Positions 16,921-26,411 of a stretch of 64,000 bases of DNA are shown here, piece after piece. The stretch comes from Motiliproteus sp. (lineage in GTDB: Bacteria > Pseudomonadota > Gammaproteobacteria > Pseudomonadales > Balneatricaceae). The notes beneath the pieces are model-generated. The model worked only from the letters and a program-made list of their open reading frames with translations, had not been told where the DNA came from and ran no database searches. Position 1 is the stretch's first letter, and every line of letters begins with the position of its first letter. The stretch is taken from the NCBI GenBank assembly GCA_026196225.1, contig JAPHRD010000010.1, positions 1 to 64,000 of the forward strand. The letters run 5' to 3'. A program made the position numbers and the translations under genes.

Positions 16921-18843
16921 ATGGCTCTTTTGCGTTTGGATCAAGTTTCTCTGGCATACGGAGATCACCCCTTGTTGGACAAGGCTGATTGGGTGGTTCA
17001 TGAATCGGAGCGCATCGGTCTAATCGGACGCAATGGAGCGGGGAAGTCCACCCTGCTTAAACTATTGGCTGGTACCATCAAAGCCGACAGCGGCGAAGTA
17101 TGGCGCCAGTCGGGACTTGTTATCAGTACCCTGGAACAGGAGCTTCCCCCTGCAGATGACAACAGTGTTTATGATGTTGTCGCCAGTGGATTAGCGGGTG
17201 TTCAGGTGTTGCTGAAGGAGTATGACCAACTGTCAGCCGATACTGACAATCCCGAAAGCTTGAAGCGTCTGGAGCGCTTGCAGCAACAAATCGAAGCGGT
17301 GGATGGTTGGCACCTTGACCAACGGGTAGAACGAATTCTCACTCGTCTGCAACTCGATGGTGCCCAGGCGATGAAAGCGCTGTCTGGTGGTTGGCGCCGT
17401 CGGGTGGCTCTGGCCAGGGCTATGGTATCTGATCCTGACATCCTGTTGCTCGATGAGCCTACTAACCATCTGGATATCACCACCATTGAATGGCTCGAAC
17501 AACAAATTCGGGATTTTCGTGGCACCGTTGTTCTCATTACCCACGATCGGGCCTTCCTGCAGAAACTGGCCAATCGGATCGTAGAGCTGGACCGTGGCAG
17601 GTTGATGTCTTGGGAAGGTGATTATCAGGGTTTTCTGGCTTTTCGCGAGCGGGTGTTAGCAGACGAAGAGCGCCAGAATGCCTTGTTTGATAAGCGCTTG
17701 GCTGAAGAGGAAACCTGGATTCGTCAAGGTATCAAAGCTCGCCGTACCCGTAATGAAGGACGGGTTCGGGCGTTAAAGGCGATGCGTAGAGAGCGCGCAG
17801 AACGCCGAGAACAGCAAGGTAAAGCCAGTTTTGGCTTGGATCAGGCGCGGCGTTCCGGAAAGTTGGTAACCGAAGTGGAAAACATCGGTTACAGCTATGG
17901 TGATGGGCCTCTGGTTAGTAATTTTAGTCTGCGTATTATCCGCGGTGATCGCATTGGTTTGATCGGTGCAAACGGCGTTGGAAAAAGCACCTTACTCAAA
18001 TTATTGCTGGGCCAGTTACAGCCAGATTCGGGAACGGTAGAGCTGGGAACCAATCTTGAAATAGCCTACTTTGATCAGCTTCGAGAACAATTAGATCCCG
18101 AAAAGACCGTTATTGATAATGTGGCTGAAGGGCGCGAGCAGATCACTATCAATGGTCGTCAACGGCACCTTATCAGTTATTTGGGAGATTTCTTATTTAC
18201 CCCGGCTAGAACACGGTCCAAGGTGAAATCCCTATCAGGGGGGGAGCGCAATCGTTTGTTGCTGGCTCGCTTGTTTAGTAAGCCTGCCAACTTATTGATC
18301 ATGGATGAACCCACCAACGATCTTGATCTGGAAACCTTGGAGTTGCTGGAAGATATCCTCTGCAATTTTGAGGGTACCCTGTTGCTGGTAAGTCACGACC
18401 GTGAATTTCTCGACAATGTTGTAACCAGCTCGCTGGTGTTCAAGGGGCGCGGGAGAATCGATGAATATGTCGGTGGCTATGAAGATTGGATTCGACAGGG
18501 GGGAAGCCTGGATGAATTGCGGCCAATGCAGCGCCAACTGTCTTCCTCACCGAGTACATCAGATGCCAAGCCAATCCCTGCCAAAGCTCCAGAAGCTCCA
18601 GTCGCGAAGGCGAAAAAGCTTAGTTACAAACTACAGCGAGAGTTGGACCAGATGCCAGTTTTGATCGAATGCCTGGAGCAACAGGTTGCTGCTCTACAAG
18701 AAGAAACGGCTGCGGCGGATTTCTATTCTAAGGATCATCAGCACGTAGCTGATCGGTTGGAATCATTGCAGATATCAGAGTCCGAGTTGGAATCGGCTAT
18801 GGAACGCTGGCTGGAGCTCGAAGCGATGCAAGAAGGCAATTGA
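16921..18843 (+). CDS. uup: ABC-F ATPase Uup
   Basis: A 640-residue soluble ABC-F protein with two ATPase domains and no membrane part. Walker A motifs are GRNGAGKST and GANGVGKST, signatures ALSGGWRRR and SLSGGERNR, and Walker B motifs LLLDEPTNHLD and LIMDEPTNDLD. The interdomain arm and the C-terminal coiled coil (about 555-635) mark it as Uup-like. Uup proteins act on ribosomes and on branched DNA intermediates and limit precise excision of transposons in E. coli. The place beside slt matches Pseudomonas. Confidence 0.92.
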   Translation: MALLRLDQVSLAYGDHPLLDKADWVVHESERIGLIGRNGAGKSTLLKLLAGTIKADSGEVWRQSGLVISTLEQELPPADDNSVYDVVASGLAGVQVLLKEYDQLSADTDNPESLKRLERLQQQIEAVDGWHLDQRVERILTRLQLDGAQAMKALSGGWRRRVALARAMVSDPDILLLDEPTNHLDITTIEWLEQQIRDFRGTVVLITHDRAFLQKLANRIVELDRGRLMSWEGDYQGFLAFRERVLADEERQNALFDKRLAEEETWIRQGIKARRTRNEGRVRALKAMRRERAERREQQGKASFGLDQARRSGKLVTEVENIGYSYGDGPLVSNFSLRIIRGDRIGLIGANGVGKSTLLKLLLGQLQPDSGTVELGTNLEIAYFDQLREQLDPEKTVIDNVAEGREQITINGRQRHLISYLGDFLFTPARTRSKVKSLSGGERNRLLLARLFSKPANLLIMDEPTNDLDLETLELLEDILCNFEGTLLLVSHDREFLDNVVTSSLVFKGRGRIDEYVGGYEDWIRQGGSLDELRPMQRQLSSSPSTSDAKPIPAKAPEAPVAKAKKLSYKLQRELDQMPVLIECLEQQVAALQEETAAADFYSKDHQHVADRLESLQISESELESAMERWLELEAMQEGN

Positions 18844-18921
18844 TAGGATTGCTCAGGGGTTAGCGTAACAACTGGGAGTTTTATGTGTCTGAGAGGGAAT
18901 AGTCCCTATTGGAGCCAAATC

Positions 18922-19383
18922 ATGACCGCCCTGCGTACGCTGATCCTTTCTACTCTACTGTTGAGTTTTAATCTCTTGGCCGCAGATGAAAATCGGGCCT
19001 GGTACCCCTATGACAGTGGTTTAGGCGCAGATGGCTATGACCTAGTGGCTTACTTCAATGAGTCAGAGGCAGCCCGCGGGAGCGAGACTTTTACCGAACA
19101 ATACGGTGGAAAAGAGTGGCGCTTTAAAAGCGCTGAGAACAGAAGTCTATTTATCAAACAGCCCGAAAAGTACCTGCCTCAGTACGGTGGCTACTGTGCT
19201 TATGCGGCATCTCAGGGCTATCTGGCGTTTGGTGATCCCCAGCAGTGGTCAGTTCACAAGGGCAAGCTCTACTTTAATTACAGTCAATTGGTGAAAGCTC
19301 GCTGGAGCTGGCAGCGAGAAGACTATATTGTCCAGGGCGACCGCTACTGGCCTGAACTTCAGGCTAAAGCACTGGAGCGCTAG
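18922..19383 (+). CDS. Exported YHS domain protein
   Basis: A 153-residue protein with a cleavable-looking signal peptide (hydrophobic LILSTLLLSFNLLA, then ADENRAW) and a YHS-type domain: GADGYDLVAYF, the WRFKSAENRSLFIKQPEKYLPQYGGYCAYA block and a following helical part. YHS domains often bind metals in transporters and monooxygenases; free exported copies are common in marine proteobacteria but have no proven role. The ATG at 18922 has GGAG 8 nt ahead and gives a proper signal peptide; a longer start at 18883 does not. It is convergent with the universal stress gene. Confidence 0.85.
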   Translation: MTALRTLILSTLLLSFNLLAADENRAWYPYDSGLGADGYDLVAYFNESEAARGSETFTEQYGGKEWRFKSAENRSLFIKQPEKYLPQYGGYCAYAASQGYLAFGDPQQWSVHKGKLYFNYSQLVKARWSWQREDYIVQGDRYWPELQAKALER

Positions 19384-19815
19384 TTAGTCAGGCACTCGTA
19401 CCGCCAGCACGTCACAATCAGCGCCGTGAAGCACTCCATTGGCTGTTGAACCCAGCAGCAGAGCGAGACCATGACGACCGTGGCTTCCCACCACAATGAG
19501 GTCGATTTCGTCCTGTTTAGCAATGCGGTGAATTTCACTCTCGGTGTGGCCTGATACTACGTAGAGCTTTGTTACTTGGTAATCCAGCTTTTCACAAAAT
19601 CCGTTCAGCCGTTGCTGTGCGTGATCATCTAACTGTTCCTGAATCGCAGATAGATCCATCGGAACATCACCACCATAGGCGAAGCTCAATGGCTCGATGA
19701 CGTGGATCAGGCTGAGTTGGGCCTGATTCAGTTTTGCCAAAGCCACTGCTTTTGCGGCAACAGGGATGGACTCTTCGGTGAGATCAACAGCAAGCAGGAT
19801 ATGTTGGTAACTCAT
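19384..19815 (-). CDS. Universal stress protein (UspA family)
   Basis: A 143-residue cytosolic USP-fold protein. The N-terminal YQHILLAVDL strand and the C-terminal VVGSHGRHGLALLLGSTANGVLHGADCDVLAVR segment hold the G-2x-G-9x-G(S/T)N-like motif linked to ATP binding. Such proteins help survival under starvation and other stress by unknown means. The ATG at 19815 is preferred because the first beta strand starts immediately after it. Its stop abuts the stop of the YHS gene with no gap. Confidence 0.92.
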   Translation of the reverse strand: MSYQHILLAVDLTEESIPVAAKAVALAKLNQAQLSLIHVIEPLSFAYGGDVPMDLSAIQEQLDDHAQQRLNGFCEKLDYQVTKLYVVSGHTESEIHRIAKQDEIDLIVVGSHGRHGLALLLGSTANGVLHGADCDVLAVRVPD

Positions 19816-19920
19816 GGTCGTTGCCTCTGTATTTCTATATTCTATCTGGCTTAACATAGACGGCATTTTCAGCGCTTTGGATAAAATCGAGCGCTATCAC
19901 ACTGAATACTAGGTCAAAAA

Positions 19921-20427
19921 ATGAATTGGGTCATCATCATTCTTCTATTGTTATCCGTTGTTGGCTCCATGATGTGGATGATGCCTTCTCCTAAACAGAA
20001 AGTTCAGGCTTTGTTGCGACAGCAGGCGATGCGCACAGGGATTCAGGTACAGATGGTTAGGTTGCTATTTCCTCGAGAAATCGGCGAATCCATACCTGAT
20101 GAGCGCGATTGCATTGCCTACCGTCTTCCCAGAACCAATGCGATGCGGAAGGATAAAAAAACTACTATTCCCTGGCAAATTTTCAAGCTGGAAAGCCATG
20201 CTACTACGGGTCTACCTGATGGTTGGTGTTGGTCGAAGGGAGAGTATCAACTCTCAGAGGAGCAGTTGCAGCAAGTGGGTGAGATTATTGCCATGTTACC
20301 GGCAGATGGGTACTCCCTGGAGTCGACTCCGATTGCCGTTTCACTCTTCTGGTATGAAAACGGTACAGAGGAATCAGTGGAAAAGATTCACCAGATTTTG
20401 CAATTGATGCTGGAGAAAAATATCTAG
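19921..20427 (+). CDS. Uncharacterised membrane-anchored protein
   Basis: A 168-residue protein with one N-terminal transmembrane segment (NWVIIILLLLSVVGSMMWMM) and a cytoplasmic or periplasmic domain of about 145 residues. I recognise no domain. Its position after uup and just upstream of a DUF1653 gene recalls the arrangement in Pseudomonas. The next gene starts directly at its stop codon, so the two are probably one operon. Homologues are sometimes labelled YajC, but I see no YajC features beyond a single N-terminal helix. Confidence 0.75.
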   Translation: MNWVIIILLLLSVVGSMMWMMPSPKQKVQALLRQQAMRTGIQVQMVRLLFPREIGESIPDERDCIAYRLPRTNAMRKDKKTTIPWQIFKLESHATTGLPDGWCWSKGEYQLSEEQLQQVGEIIAMLPADGYSLESTPIAVSLFWYENGTEESVEKIHQILQLMLEKNI

Positions 20428-20667
20428 ATGAAAGCAAGTGAAGAAGTATTGAAGAGCGGCCGATACCAGCATTACAAAGGGCCGGAATATGAAGTGATTG
20501 GAACTGCCAGGCATTCAGAGACAGAAGAGCAACTGGTGGTCTACCGAACTCTTTATGGAGATTTTAGCTTGTGGGTTCGCCCCTTGAGCATGTTCACCGA
20601 AACAGTCGAAGTAGACGGCACCCAACAACCCAGATTTCGTTACCTGGGCGAGATGGAGTCTGAATAG
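20428..20667 (+). CDS. DUF1653 domain protein
   Basis: A 79-residue cytosolic protein of the DUF1653 family. GRYQHYKGPEYEVIGTARHSETEEQLVVYR and the RPLSMFTETVEVDG motif are characteristic. The fold is a small beta-barrel; the function is unknown. It begins immediately after the stop of the preceding membrane protein gene, which suggests translational coupling, and ends 9 bp from the convergent gene at 20677. Confidence 0.88.
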   Translation: MKASEEVLKSGRYQHYKGPEYEVIGTARHSETEEQLVVYRTLYGDFSLWVRPLSMFTETVEVDGTQQPRFRYLGEMESE

Positions 20668-20676
20668 ATTTATCGG

Positions 20677-21405
20677 CTAAGAGCTTGGTTGCCTTTGTGG
20701 TTCTTCAGCGGCTGATTCATCTTTGTTCGATTTGTTGTCAGCGGATTTGTCGATACGGATAGGATCTGCGTCCAGTATCAGTTTCTTAATCTGTTCCAGC
20801 TTTTGCTCTTTACGACCATCTTTACCTCCCAGTTTGGTCAGCGCTGTTTTCGCCTGTCGATAATGGGAGATGGCAACACTGGTTTTGTTTCCTTCCAGCA
20901 ATTTATTGCCGTGCTCAATGTGAGCATCAGCTTCCACCAAGCAATGAATCCAATTTAATTCCTGATTGAACTCACTAAATTGCAGGGGCGTTAGTCGACC
21001 GCTCTTTTTCAAATCCACCAAAATTTGGGTTCCACTTCGAATGTCGGCTTGAGCATGTTTGATGCCATGGTCACTATGAATAACGAGAGGAGTATCAGTT
21101 GCTACGGCGGTATTACCCTGCAGTTGTTCAGCCAAATCTGACGCAGGATTGAGTCGTTTCAATTCGGCGATTAGGTCGACTGAATGATCGGCCAAAGTCG
21201 AGATGAGCTGTGGGTTGCAGCTGGTTTGCTTCAACACAGTGAGAACATCGAGAACCCTTTCTATCTGCGATTTTATCTGTCGGCTTTTCAAGCGGCGGGT
21301 ATTTTCTGCTTCCTGGCGCCGGTGGAAGTAATAGTTGATCGCTAAGGCGGTAATAAGCACCGCCATCAATAGCACTATGAGGACAATCTGGTTATCTGGA
21401 TTCAT
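20677..21405 (-). CDS. Uncharacterised membrane-anchored helical protein
   Basis: A 242-residue protein with one N-terminal transmembrane helix (QIVLIVLLMAVLITALAINYYF) followed by a basic stretch and a long, mainly helical cytoplasmic part, then a short Ser/Glu/Lys-rich tail. The segment around LEGNKTSVAISHYRQAKTAL resembles a single TPR-like helix pair. No family is recognised. The ATG at 21405 is used instead of the preceding TTG. It is divergent from topA with a 188-bp gap. Confidence 0.75.
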   Translation of the reverse strand: MNPDNQIVLIVLLMAVLITALAINYYFHRRQEAENTRRLKSRQIKSQIERVLDVLTVLKQTSCNPQLISTLADHSVDLIAELKRLNPASDLAEQLQGNTAVATDTPLVIHSDHGIKHAQADIRSGTQILVDLKKSGRLTPLQFSEFNQELNWIHCLVEADAHIEHGNKLLEGNKTSVAISHYRQAKTALTKLGGKDGRKEQKLEQIKKLILDADPIRIDKSADNKSNKDESAAEEPQRQPSS

Positions 21406-21593
21406 CAAAAAACGATCAAATAAATGGCTTGTTAAGCCAATATATTAATCAATTCCTCAGCCTTGGGCTATGTTGATAGAGCTTAAAATTGTTGTAATTA
21501 GTAGCGCTTTTCTTGACCGTTCGCTTGTGAGGCCTTATATATGTCGCTCCTGTGCGTTCATCTCCTAATTAGCCCTGACCGAGTTTTATTCAT

Positions 21594-24248
21594 ATGGGAA
21601 AATCGTTAGTCATAGTCGAGTCGCCGGCAAAAGCCAAGACAATCAACAAGTATCTGGGGTCTGACTATGTCGTAAAGTCCAGCGTTGGTCATATTCGTGA
21701 TCTGCCTACCAGTGGTGGAAAGAAGAAGCCCGTGGATACTAAGGCTAGGGCTAAAGCCGCGGCGGCCACACGTAAGTTATCTCCTGAGCAGAAAATCGTA
21801 CAGAAAAAGAAAAAGGCTAAGGTTCAGTTGGTCGCCCGTATGGGAGTGGATCCTGAAAAAGATTGGGATGCCAAATACGAAATTTTACCCGGAAAAGAAA
21901 AAGTTGTTGATGAGCTAAAACGCTTGGCCAAGAACGCCGACTCTATCTATCTCGCGACGGATTTGGATAGAGAAGGGGAAGCGATCGCCTGGCACCTGCG
22001 CGAAGCGATTGGTGGCGATGAACAGCGGTACAAACGTGTAGTATTCAACGAAATTACTAAGAATGCCATCACCGAAGCGTTCTCTACGCCGGGTGAGTTG
22101 GATATACATCACGTCAATGCCCAGCAAGCACGACGTTTTCTTGATCGGGTGGTGGGTTACATGGTTTCACCACTGCTGTGGGCGAAGTTGGCGCGAGGCC
22201 TCTCTGCTGGCAGGGTTCAGTCGGTAGCGGTTCGCCTGATCGTTGAGCGTGAACGTGAAATTCGTGCCTTTATCCCAGAAGAGTACTGGGAAGTTTTTGC
22301 TGATTTGGAAACAGGGAAAAAGGAAACCGTAAAGTTTGCCGTTTCCAAACAGGGCGGGAAGAATTTCCGTCCGATCAACAAAGAACAAACCGATGCGGCC
22401 TTGGCGACGTTGCAAAGTGGTCAGTATCAGGTCACCAATCGAGAAGATAAGCCTACAAGCAGCCGTCCCAATGCGCCTTTTATTACCTCAACCTTACAGC
22501 AGGCGGCCAGTACGCGACTGGGGTTTGGGGTTAAGAAAACCATGATGTTAGCTCAGCGGCTATATGAAGCTGGACACATCACCTACATGCGTACAGATTC
22601 CACTAATTTGAGCAAGGATGCGGTAGCAAGCTGCCGGGATTATATCCTGGATAGCTTTGGAAAGGAGTATCTACCAGACGCTCCTAACTCCTATAGCAGC
22701 AAGGCCAGTGCTCAAGAGGCTCACGAAGCGATCCGCCCATCCGTGGTAACGGTGAAATCGTCGAACCTGACGGATATGGAACGGGATGCCCAGCGTTTAT
22801 ACGAGTTGATCTGGCGTAATTTCGTCGCTTGCCAGATGCCTCCTGCGCAATTTACCAGCACCCGAATTCAGGTGGGCTGTGGTGAGTTTGAGTTGCGGAC
22901 CCGTGGACGGATTCTACGCTTTGACGGTTTCCTTAAGGTAATGCCTTCGCAAAGTAAGAAAGATGAAGACGTGATTCTGCCGGACATGGCCTGTGGTGAC
23001 AGCCTGCAACTGCAGAAACTGGATCCCAGCCAGCATTTTACCAAGCCTTCTCCGCGCTATTCTGAAGCGGCACTGGTTAAGGAGCTCGAGAAACGGGGTA
23101 TTGGCCGTCCTTCAACTTATGCATCCATTATTTCGACCATTCAGGATCGCGGTTATGTGAAGTTGGAGAACCGTCGGTTCTATGCCGAAAAGATGGGGGA
23201 TATCGTCACTGACCGTTTGACCGAGAGTTTCTCCGATCTGATGGACTATGGTTTTACCGCCAAGATGGAAGAATCGCTGGATGATGTTGCTAACGATAAA
23301 AAGGACTGGAAGCAGCTCCTCGATGAGTTCTACAGCAACTTCTCAATGCGGTTGGATCAGGCCGAGAACGACGACGGTATGCGTCCTAACTCGCCAACCG
23401 AAACCGATATACCCTGTGCGACCTGTGGACGGCCGATGATGATTCGTACCGCCAGTACTGGCGTGTTCCTCGGTTGTTCTGGCTACGCCTTGCCTCCCAA
23501 AGAGCGGTGTAAGTCCACCGTTAACTTGGTTCATGGAGATGAGGTGATCAGTGTTGACGCTGACGATGAGGCGGAATCACGATTATTGCGTAAAAAACAT
23601 CGTTGTAAGCTCTGCGATACAGCCATGGACAGTTATCTGATTGACGAGCAGCGTAAGTTGCATGTGTGTGGTAATAATCCAGAGTGTCCTGGATTTGAGA
23701 TAGAGCAAGGGCAGTTCAAGATTAAGGGTTATGATGGCCCTGTGATCGAGTGTGATAAGTGCGGTCAGGACATGCAGCTGAAGACCGGGCGATTCGGTAA
23801 GTACTTTGGCTGTACCAGCGATACCTGCAAAAACACGCGTAAACTCTTGCGTAGCGGAGAAGCCGCGCCTCCTAAAATGGATCCAGTACCCATGCCGGAG
23901 TTGAGTTGTCTGAAAGTTGAAGACCACTATGTACTTCGTGATGGTGCTGCTGGTATGTTCTTGGCGGCCAGCCAGTTCCCTAAAAACAGGGAGACACGTC
24001 CACCGTTGGTAAAAGAGCTTATCCCTCACCGGGAAGAGATTGACCCCAAGTATCATTTCCTGTTGGATGCGCCCCAACAGGATTCCGAAGGAAATCCTTC
24101 GGTTATTCGCTACAGTCGTAAGTCCAAAGAGCAGTACGTGATGACTGAAGTGAATAGCAAAGCGACAGGTTGGAAGGCGTTCTATAAGAATGGTAAATGG
24201 GTGGTCGAAGAGAAGAAGGCCACGAAGTCCAGAAGTAAAGCCAAATAG
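21594..24248 (+). CDS. topA: DNA topoisomerase I
   Basis: An 884-residue type IA topoisomerase that relaxes negative supercoils. The TOPRIM domain starts with [13 protein letters not shown] and includes [15 protein letters not shown]; the nucleophile is Y331 in the HITYMRTDS motif. The C-terminal part carries zinc-binding cysteine sets ([24 protein letters not shown]) and a Lys/Arg-rich tail. A lysine-rich insert at about residues 42-80 is usual in gammaproteobacterial TopA. The length is close to that of E. coli. It is followed by two small conserved genes on the same strand. Confidence 0.97.
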   Translation: MGKSLVIVESPAKAKTINKYLGSDYVVKSSVGHIRDLPTSGGKKKPVDTKARAKAAAATRKLSPEQKIVQKKKKAKVQLVARMGVDPEKDWDAKYEILPGKEKVVDELKRLAKNADSIYLATDLDREGEAIAWHLREAIGGDEQRYKRVVFNEITKNAITEAFSTPGELDIHHVNAQQARRFLDRVVGYMVSPLLWAKLARGLSAGRVQSVAVRLIVEREREIRAFIPEEYWEVFADLETGKKETVKFAVSKQGGKNFRPINKEQTDAALATLQSGQYQVTNREDKPTSSRPNAPFITSTLQQAASTRLGFGVKKTMMLAQRLYEAGHITYMRTDSTNLSKDAVASCRDYILDSFGKEYLPDAPNSYSSKASAQEAHEAIRPSVVTVKSSNLTDMERDAQRLYELIWRNFVACQMPPAQFTSTRIQVGCGEFELRTRGRILRFDGFLKVMPSQSKKDEDVILPDMACGDSLQLQKLDPSQHFTKPSPRYSEAALVKELEKRGIGRPSTYASIISTIQDRGYVKLENRRFYAEKMGDIVTDRLTESFSDLMDYGFTAKMEESLDDVANDKKDWKQLLDEFYSNFSMRLDQAENDDGMRPNSPTETDIPCATCGRPMMIRTASTGVFLGCSGYALPPKERCKSTVNLVHGDEVISVDADDEAESRLLRKKHRCKLCDTAMDSYLIDEQRKLHVCGNNPECPGFEIEQGQFKIKGYDGPVIECDKCGQDMQLKTGRFGKYFGCTSDTCKNTRKLLRSGEAAPPKMDPVPMPELSCLKVEDHYVLRDGAAGMFLAASQFPKNRETRPPLVKELIPHREEIDPKYHFLLDAPQQDSEGNPSVIRYSRKSKEQYVMTEVNSKATGWKAFYKNGKWVVEEKKATKSRSKAK

Positions 24249-24327
24249 CGCCCAGGCTTCGGCAGCTCAGAGTCTCAGGTTGTCGAAGCAGATTTAATTC
24301 AGGGACAGTTTCGGGTTTTATATTTTT

Positions 24328-24852
24328 ATGTCTAGCGTTTATATCTCCAGGACTAATCAGAAGCTATATTTTGCCCAGCTTCATTTGGATCGACTGAAAT
24401 CCTCCATGGATAGCACGGGTTGGAGTAAGCATTCTCTGATTGAGTCCTACAACGAATCAATCCTTTTTCACTTGGCGTGTGCCCAACACTCCTTTACTCG
24501 TGAGATTGCAGAGGTCTATCGTCTTGATGCTACCGCTATCGATACCTTGGAGCAGTTAGAAACGGTGATGTCTGAAAAAGGATTGGAAGCACCGGAAGCC
24601 AAAGAACTTGTGAAGTTAAGAGGTGATGGCCAGTGGTTGGGGAATATGCTGAAAGCCTATCAGGCTTGTTGGCAGGCAGAAGAAAGGGAGCAAGCTGAGA
24701 ACACACATCATGCCAGTCTCTCTGAAATTCATGTGGTTCAGGTTAATCCGGATCATACGGAAGAAGGGGCGGTAATTGCTCAACTGGAAGAATGGCTGAA
24801 TGAGTTTCGTGAACTGGTGGAACGTCACCGGGAATCGATGCAGGAATGGTAA
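24328..24852 (+). CDS. DUF6586 family protein
   Basis: A 174-residue, mostly helical, acidic cytosolic protein without transmembrane segments. In pseudomonads a homologue lies between topA and the lexA/sulA region, exactly as here, and carries the DUF6586 label. The function is unknown. It is 79 bp after topA and 47 bp before the next small gene, so the three may be cotranscribed. Confidence 0.82.
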   Translation: MSSVYISRTNQKLYFAQLHLDRLKSSMDSTGWSKHSLIESYNESILFHLACAQHSFTREIAEVYRLDATAIDTLEQLETVMSEKGLEAPEAKELVKLRGDGQWLGNMLKAYQACWQAEEREQAENTHHASLSEIHVVQVNPDHTEEGAVIAQLEEWLNEFRELVERHRESMQEW

Positions 24853-24899
24853 GTCAGGATTATTTAGAGAATTTATAACACCATAGATTAGGTTGCTAG

Positions 24900-25136
24900 A
24901 TGTCTTCAGAAGTACTTGAAATTGTTGAATTGGATGACGGTGGCGTAGCATTGCGCAAGGCCGATGATAACAGCGCAGAGCCAGTAATGACCGTACGATT
25001 TTCCGAAGAAACGGTGAAAGCCCTGAAGGATCAGCATATGGGTGTTGCACAATCAATGATCGCTGCAGGCATTCAGTTGATAGTTGATGCCAAAATTCGT
25101 CTGGAAGAAGAGAAAGAGGAGCCGGTTATTCATTAA
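24900..25136 (+). CDS. Small conserved hypothetical protein
   Basis: A 78-residue acidic protein with no recognised domain: a strand-rich first half (EVLEIVELDDGGVALRK) and a helical second half ending in a Glu/Lys run. It occupies the place between the DUF6586 gene and sulA known from Pseudomonas. A perfect 8-bp hairpin spans its stop codon. Confidence 0.78.
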   Translation: MSSEVLEIVELDDGGVALRKADDNSAEPVMTVRFSEETVKALKDQHMGVAQSMIAAGIQLIVDAKIRLEEEKEEPVIH

Positions 25137-25141
25137 CCGGC
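25121..25141. other. Hairpin spanning the stop codon of the small gene
   Basis: GCCGGTTA (25121-25128) pairs perfectly with TAACCGGC (25134-25141) around a 5-nt loop; the TAA stop is in the right arm. There is no T run on the plus strand. On the minus strand a pyrimidine-rich stretch follows, so it might help end lexA-sulA transcripts. Confidence 0.4.
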
Positions 25142-25230
25142 CCAATCACACCTTGGGGAAAGTAGGGTGAAACTTTAGAATTTGCAGTAAGAGTTACTGT
25201 TTAATCTTTCCAGATTCTTGTTCGGCCAGA

Positions 25231-25671
25231 CTAACGTGGGCGAATTAGAATCGCATGGCTTTGTCCGCTTTTGGCGGCATCTTTAAGCTGGTCGAACTGA
25301 CTTTCATCCAACTGCCCTGGCCAGCTAATGACTGCATGGCAAGTGCCGCTGCAAAGGGCTTTAGTCGCCAGTTCCAGTTCGTTGTGATCGCCCTGGGGTT
25401 GCAGCACCATAATCTTGTTGATATCGATACCCGCTTCGATCAGCCAGGATTTGGGCATCTTCTTCGGCGGTGCAATCCAAGCAAACCAGCGGTTATCTTG
25501 ACTCAGTTGTGCCAGCAGTGGCATTAGCAGCTGGAAGTTATACTCATCTTCATCCTGAAGGATAATCTCAGTAATTTTACCTGCCATAGCCGAACTGGGT
25601 TGCTCAGCAACGGGATACCAGGGAATAGAGCGGTTTTGACGTTGTAGGGTTTCGTAGATGTGGCTTTGCAT
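25231..25671 (-). CDS. sulA: SOS cell division inhibitor SulA
   Basis: A 146-residue protein that blocks FtsZ assembly during the SOS response. The RecA-like fold of SulA is suggested by ITEIILQDEDEYNFQLLMPLLAQLSQDNRWFAWIAPP and the later LELATKALCSGTCHAVISW segment. It starts 2 nt after the lexA stop codon, so it is in one operon with lexA, as in Pseudomonas, and is controlled by the LexA boxes at 26299-26333. Confidence 0.9.
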   Translation of the reverse strand: MQSHIYETLQRQNRSIPWYPVAEQPSSAMAGKITEIILQDEDEYNFQLLMPLLAQLSQDNRWFAWIAPPKKMPKSWLIEAGIDINKIMVLQPQGDHNELELATKALCSGTCHAVISWPGQLDESQFDQLKDAAKSGQSHAILIRPR

Positions 25672-25673
25672 GA

Positions 25674-26282
25674 CTAGCTACCTCTTCTGATGACACCGAC
25701 AGCCAGGCCTTCAATACTGAGTTCCTGATTGCGTAAATCCAGTTCAATGGGAGAGAAATCTTTGTTTTCAGCGATCAGCTGAACCTGGTGGCCCTTTTTC
25801 TGAAATCGCTTAACGGTCACTTCATCTTCGATACGCGCAACGACGATCTCACCGTTTTTGGCTTCTTGGGTCTGATGGACCGCCAGCAAGTCCCCTTCAA
25901 AGATACCAGCTTCGATCATGCTGAGCCCTTGGACTACCAAAAAGTAGTCGGCTTTGGGGGAAAAGAAGTCTGCGGGGATCTGACAGTGATCATCGATATG
26001 CTCTTGAGCTAGCACCGGGCTACCTGCAGCGACACGACCAATAATCGGAATACCGGAGGATTCCTCTCCAAGGTCAGGAAGTACAATTCCTCTGGAGGTG
26101 CCGGGGATGATCTCAATGGCGCCTTTTCGAGCCAGAGCTTTAAGGTGCTCTTCAGCTGCGTTTGCTGATCTGAAACCTAACTCCTGGGCGATGTCGGCAC
26201 GGGTTGGCGGATAGCCGGTGGTTTCTATATAGTGCCGGATGCAGTCGAGAACTTCCGTTTGGCGTTTCGTCAGATTATTCAT
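25674..26282 (-). CDS. lexA: SOS repressor LexA
   Basis: A 202-residue repressor that binds SOS boxes and cleaves itself when activated by RecA. A winged helix-turn-helix fills about residues 1-70. The scissile Ala86-Gly87 bond lies in GRVAAGSP, and the catalytic dyad is Ser121 (QGLSM) and Lys158 (TVKRF). All required parts are intact. Two operators overlap its promoter, so it should repress itself. sulA follows by 2 nt; dinG is divergent. Confidence 0.97.
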   Translation of the reverse strand: MNNLTKRQTEVLDCIRHYIETTGYPPTRADIAQELGFRSANAAEEHLKALARKGAIEIIPGTSRGIVLPDLGEESSGIPIIGRVAAGSPVLAQEHIDDHCQIPADFFSPKADYFLVVQGLSMIEAGIFEGDLLAVHQTQEAKNGEIVVARIEDEVTVKRFQKKGHQVQLIAENKDFSPIELDLRNQELSIEGLAVGVIRRGS

Positions 26283-26298
26283 GGTGGTTCCATCTGAT

Positions 26299-26314
26299 CT
26301 GTGTTTTTATACAG
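26299..26314. promoter_or_regulatory. LexA (SOS) box 1
   Basis: CTG-N10-CAG with an AT-rich centre, 17 bp upstream of the lexA start codon. It overlaps the predicted lexA -10. Its core is repeated exactly in box 2. Confidence 0.9.
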
Positions 26315-26340
26315 TATATGTGTTTTTATACAGTTGTCGA
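26313..26340 (-). promoter_or_regulatory. Predicted sigma70 promoter of lexA
   Basis: On the minus strand, -35 TCGACA (26335-26340) and -10 TATACT (26313-26318), each five of six to consensus, are 16 bp apart. LexA box 2 fills the spacer and box 1 starts at the -10, so repressor binding should block RNA polymerase. Confidence 0.6.
26318..26333. promoter_or_regulatory. LexA (SOS) box 2
   Basis: ATG-N10-CAG, one mismatch from CTG-N10-CAG. The 16-bp stretch 26319-26334 equals 26300-26315, a direct repeat with a 19-bp offset. It lies between lexA and dinG and could act on both. Confidence 0.85.
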
Positions 26341-26411
26341 ATTTTTTTTTGGCAATTTGTTAGATTCCACTGATAAACAAGTTTTGTATTTAGGAAGAGA
26401 TCCTCTTTATC

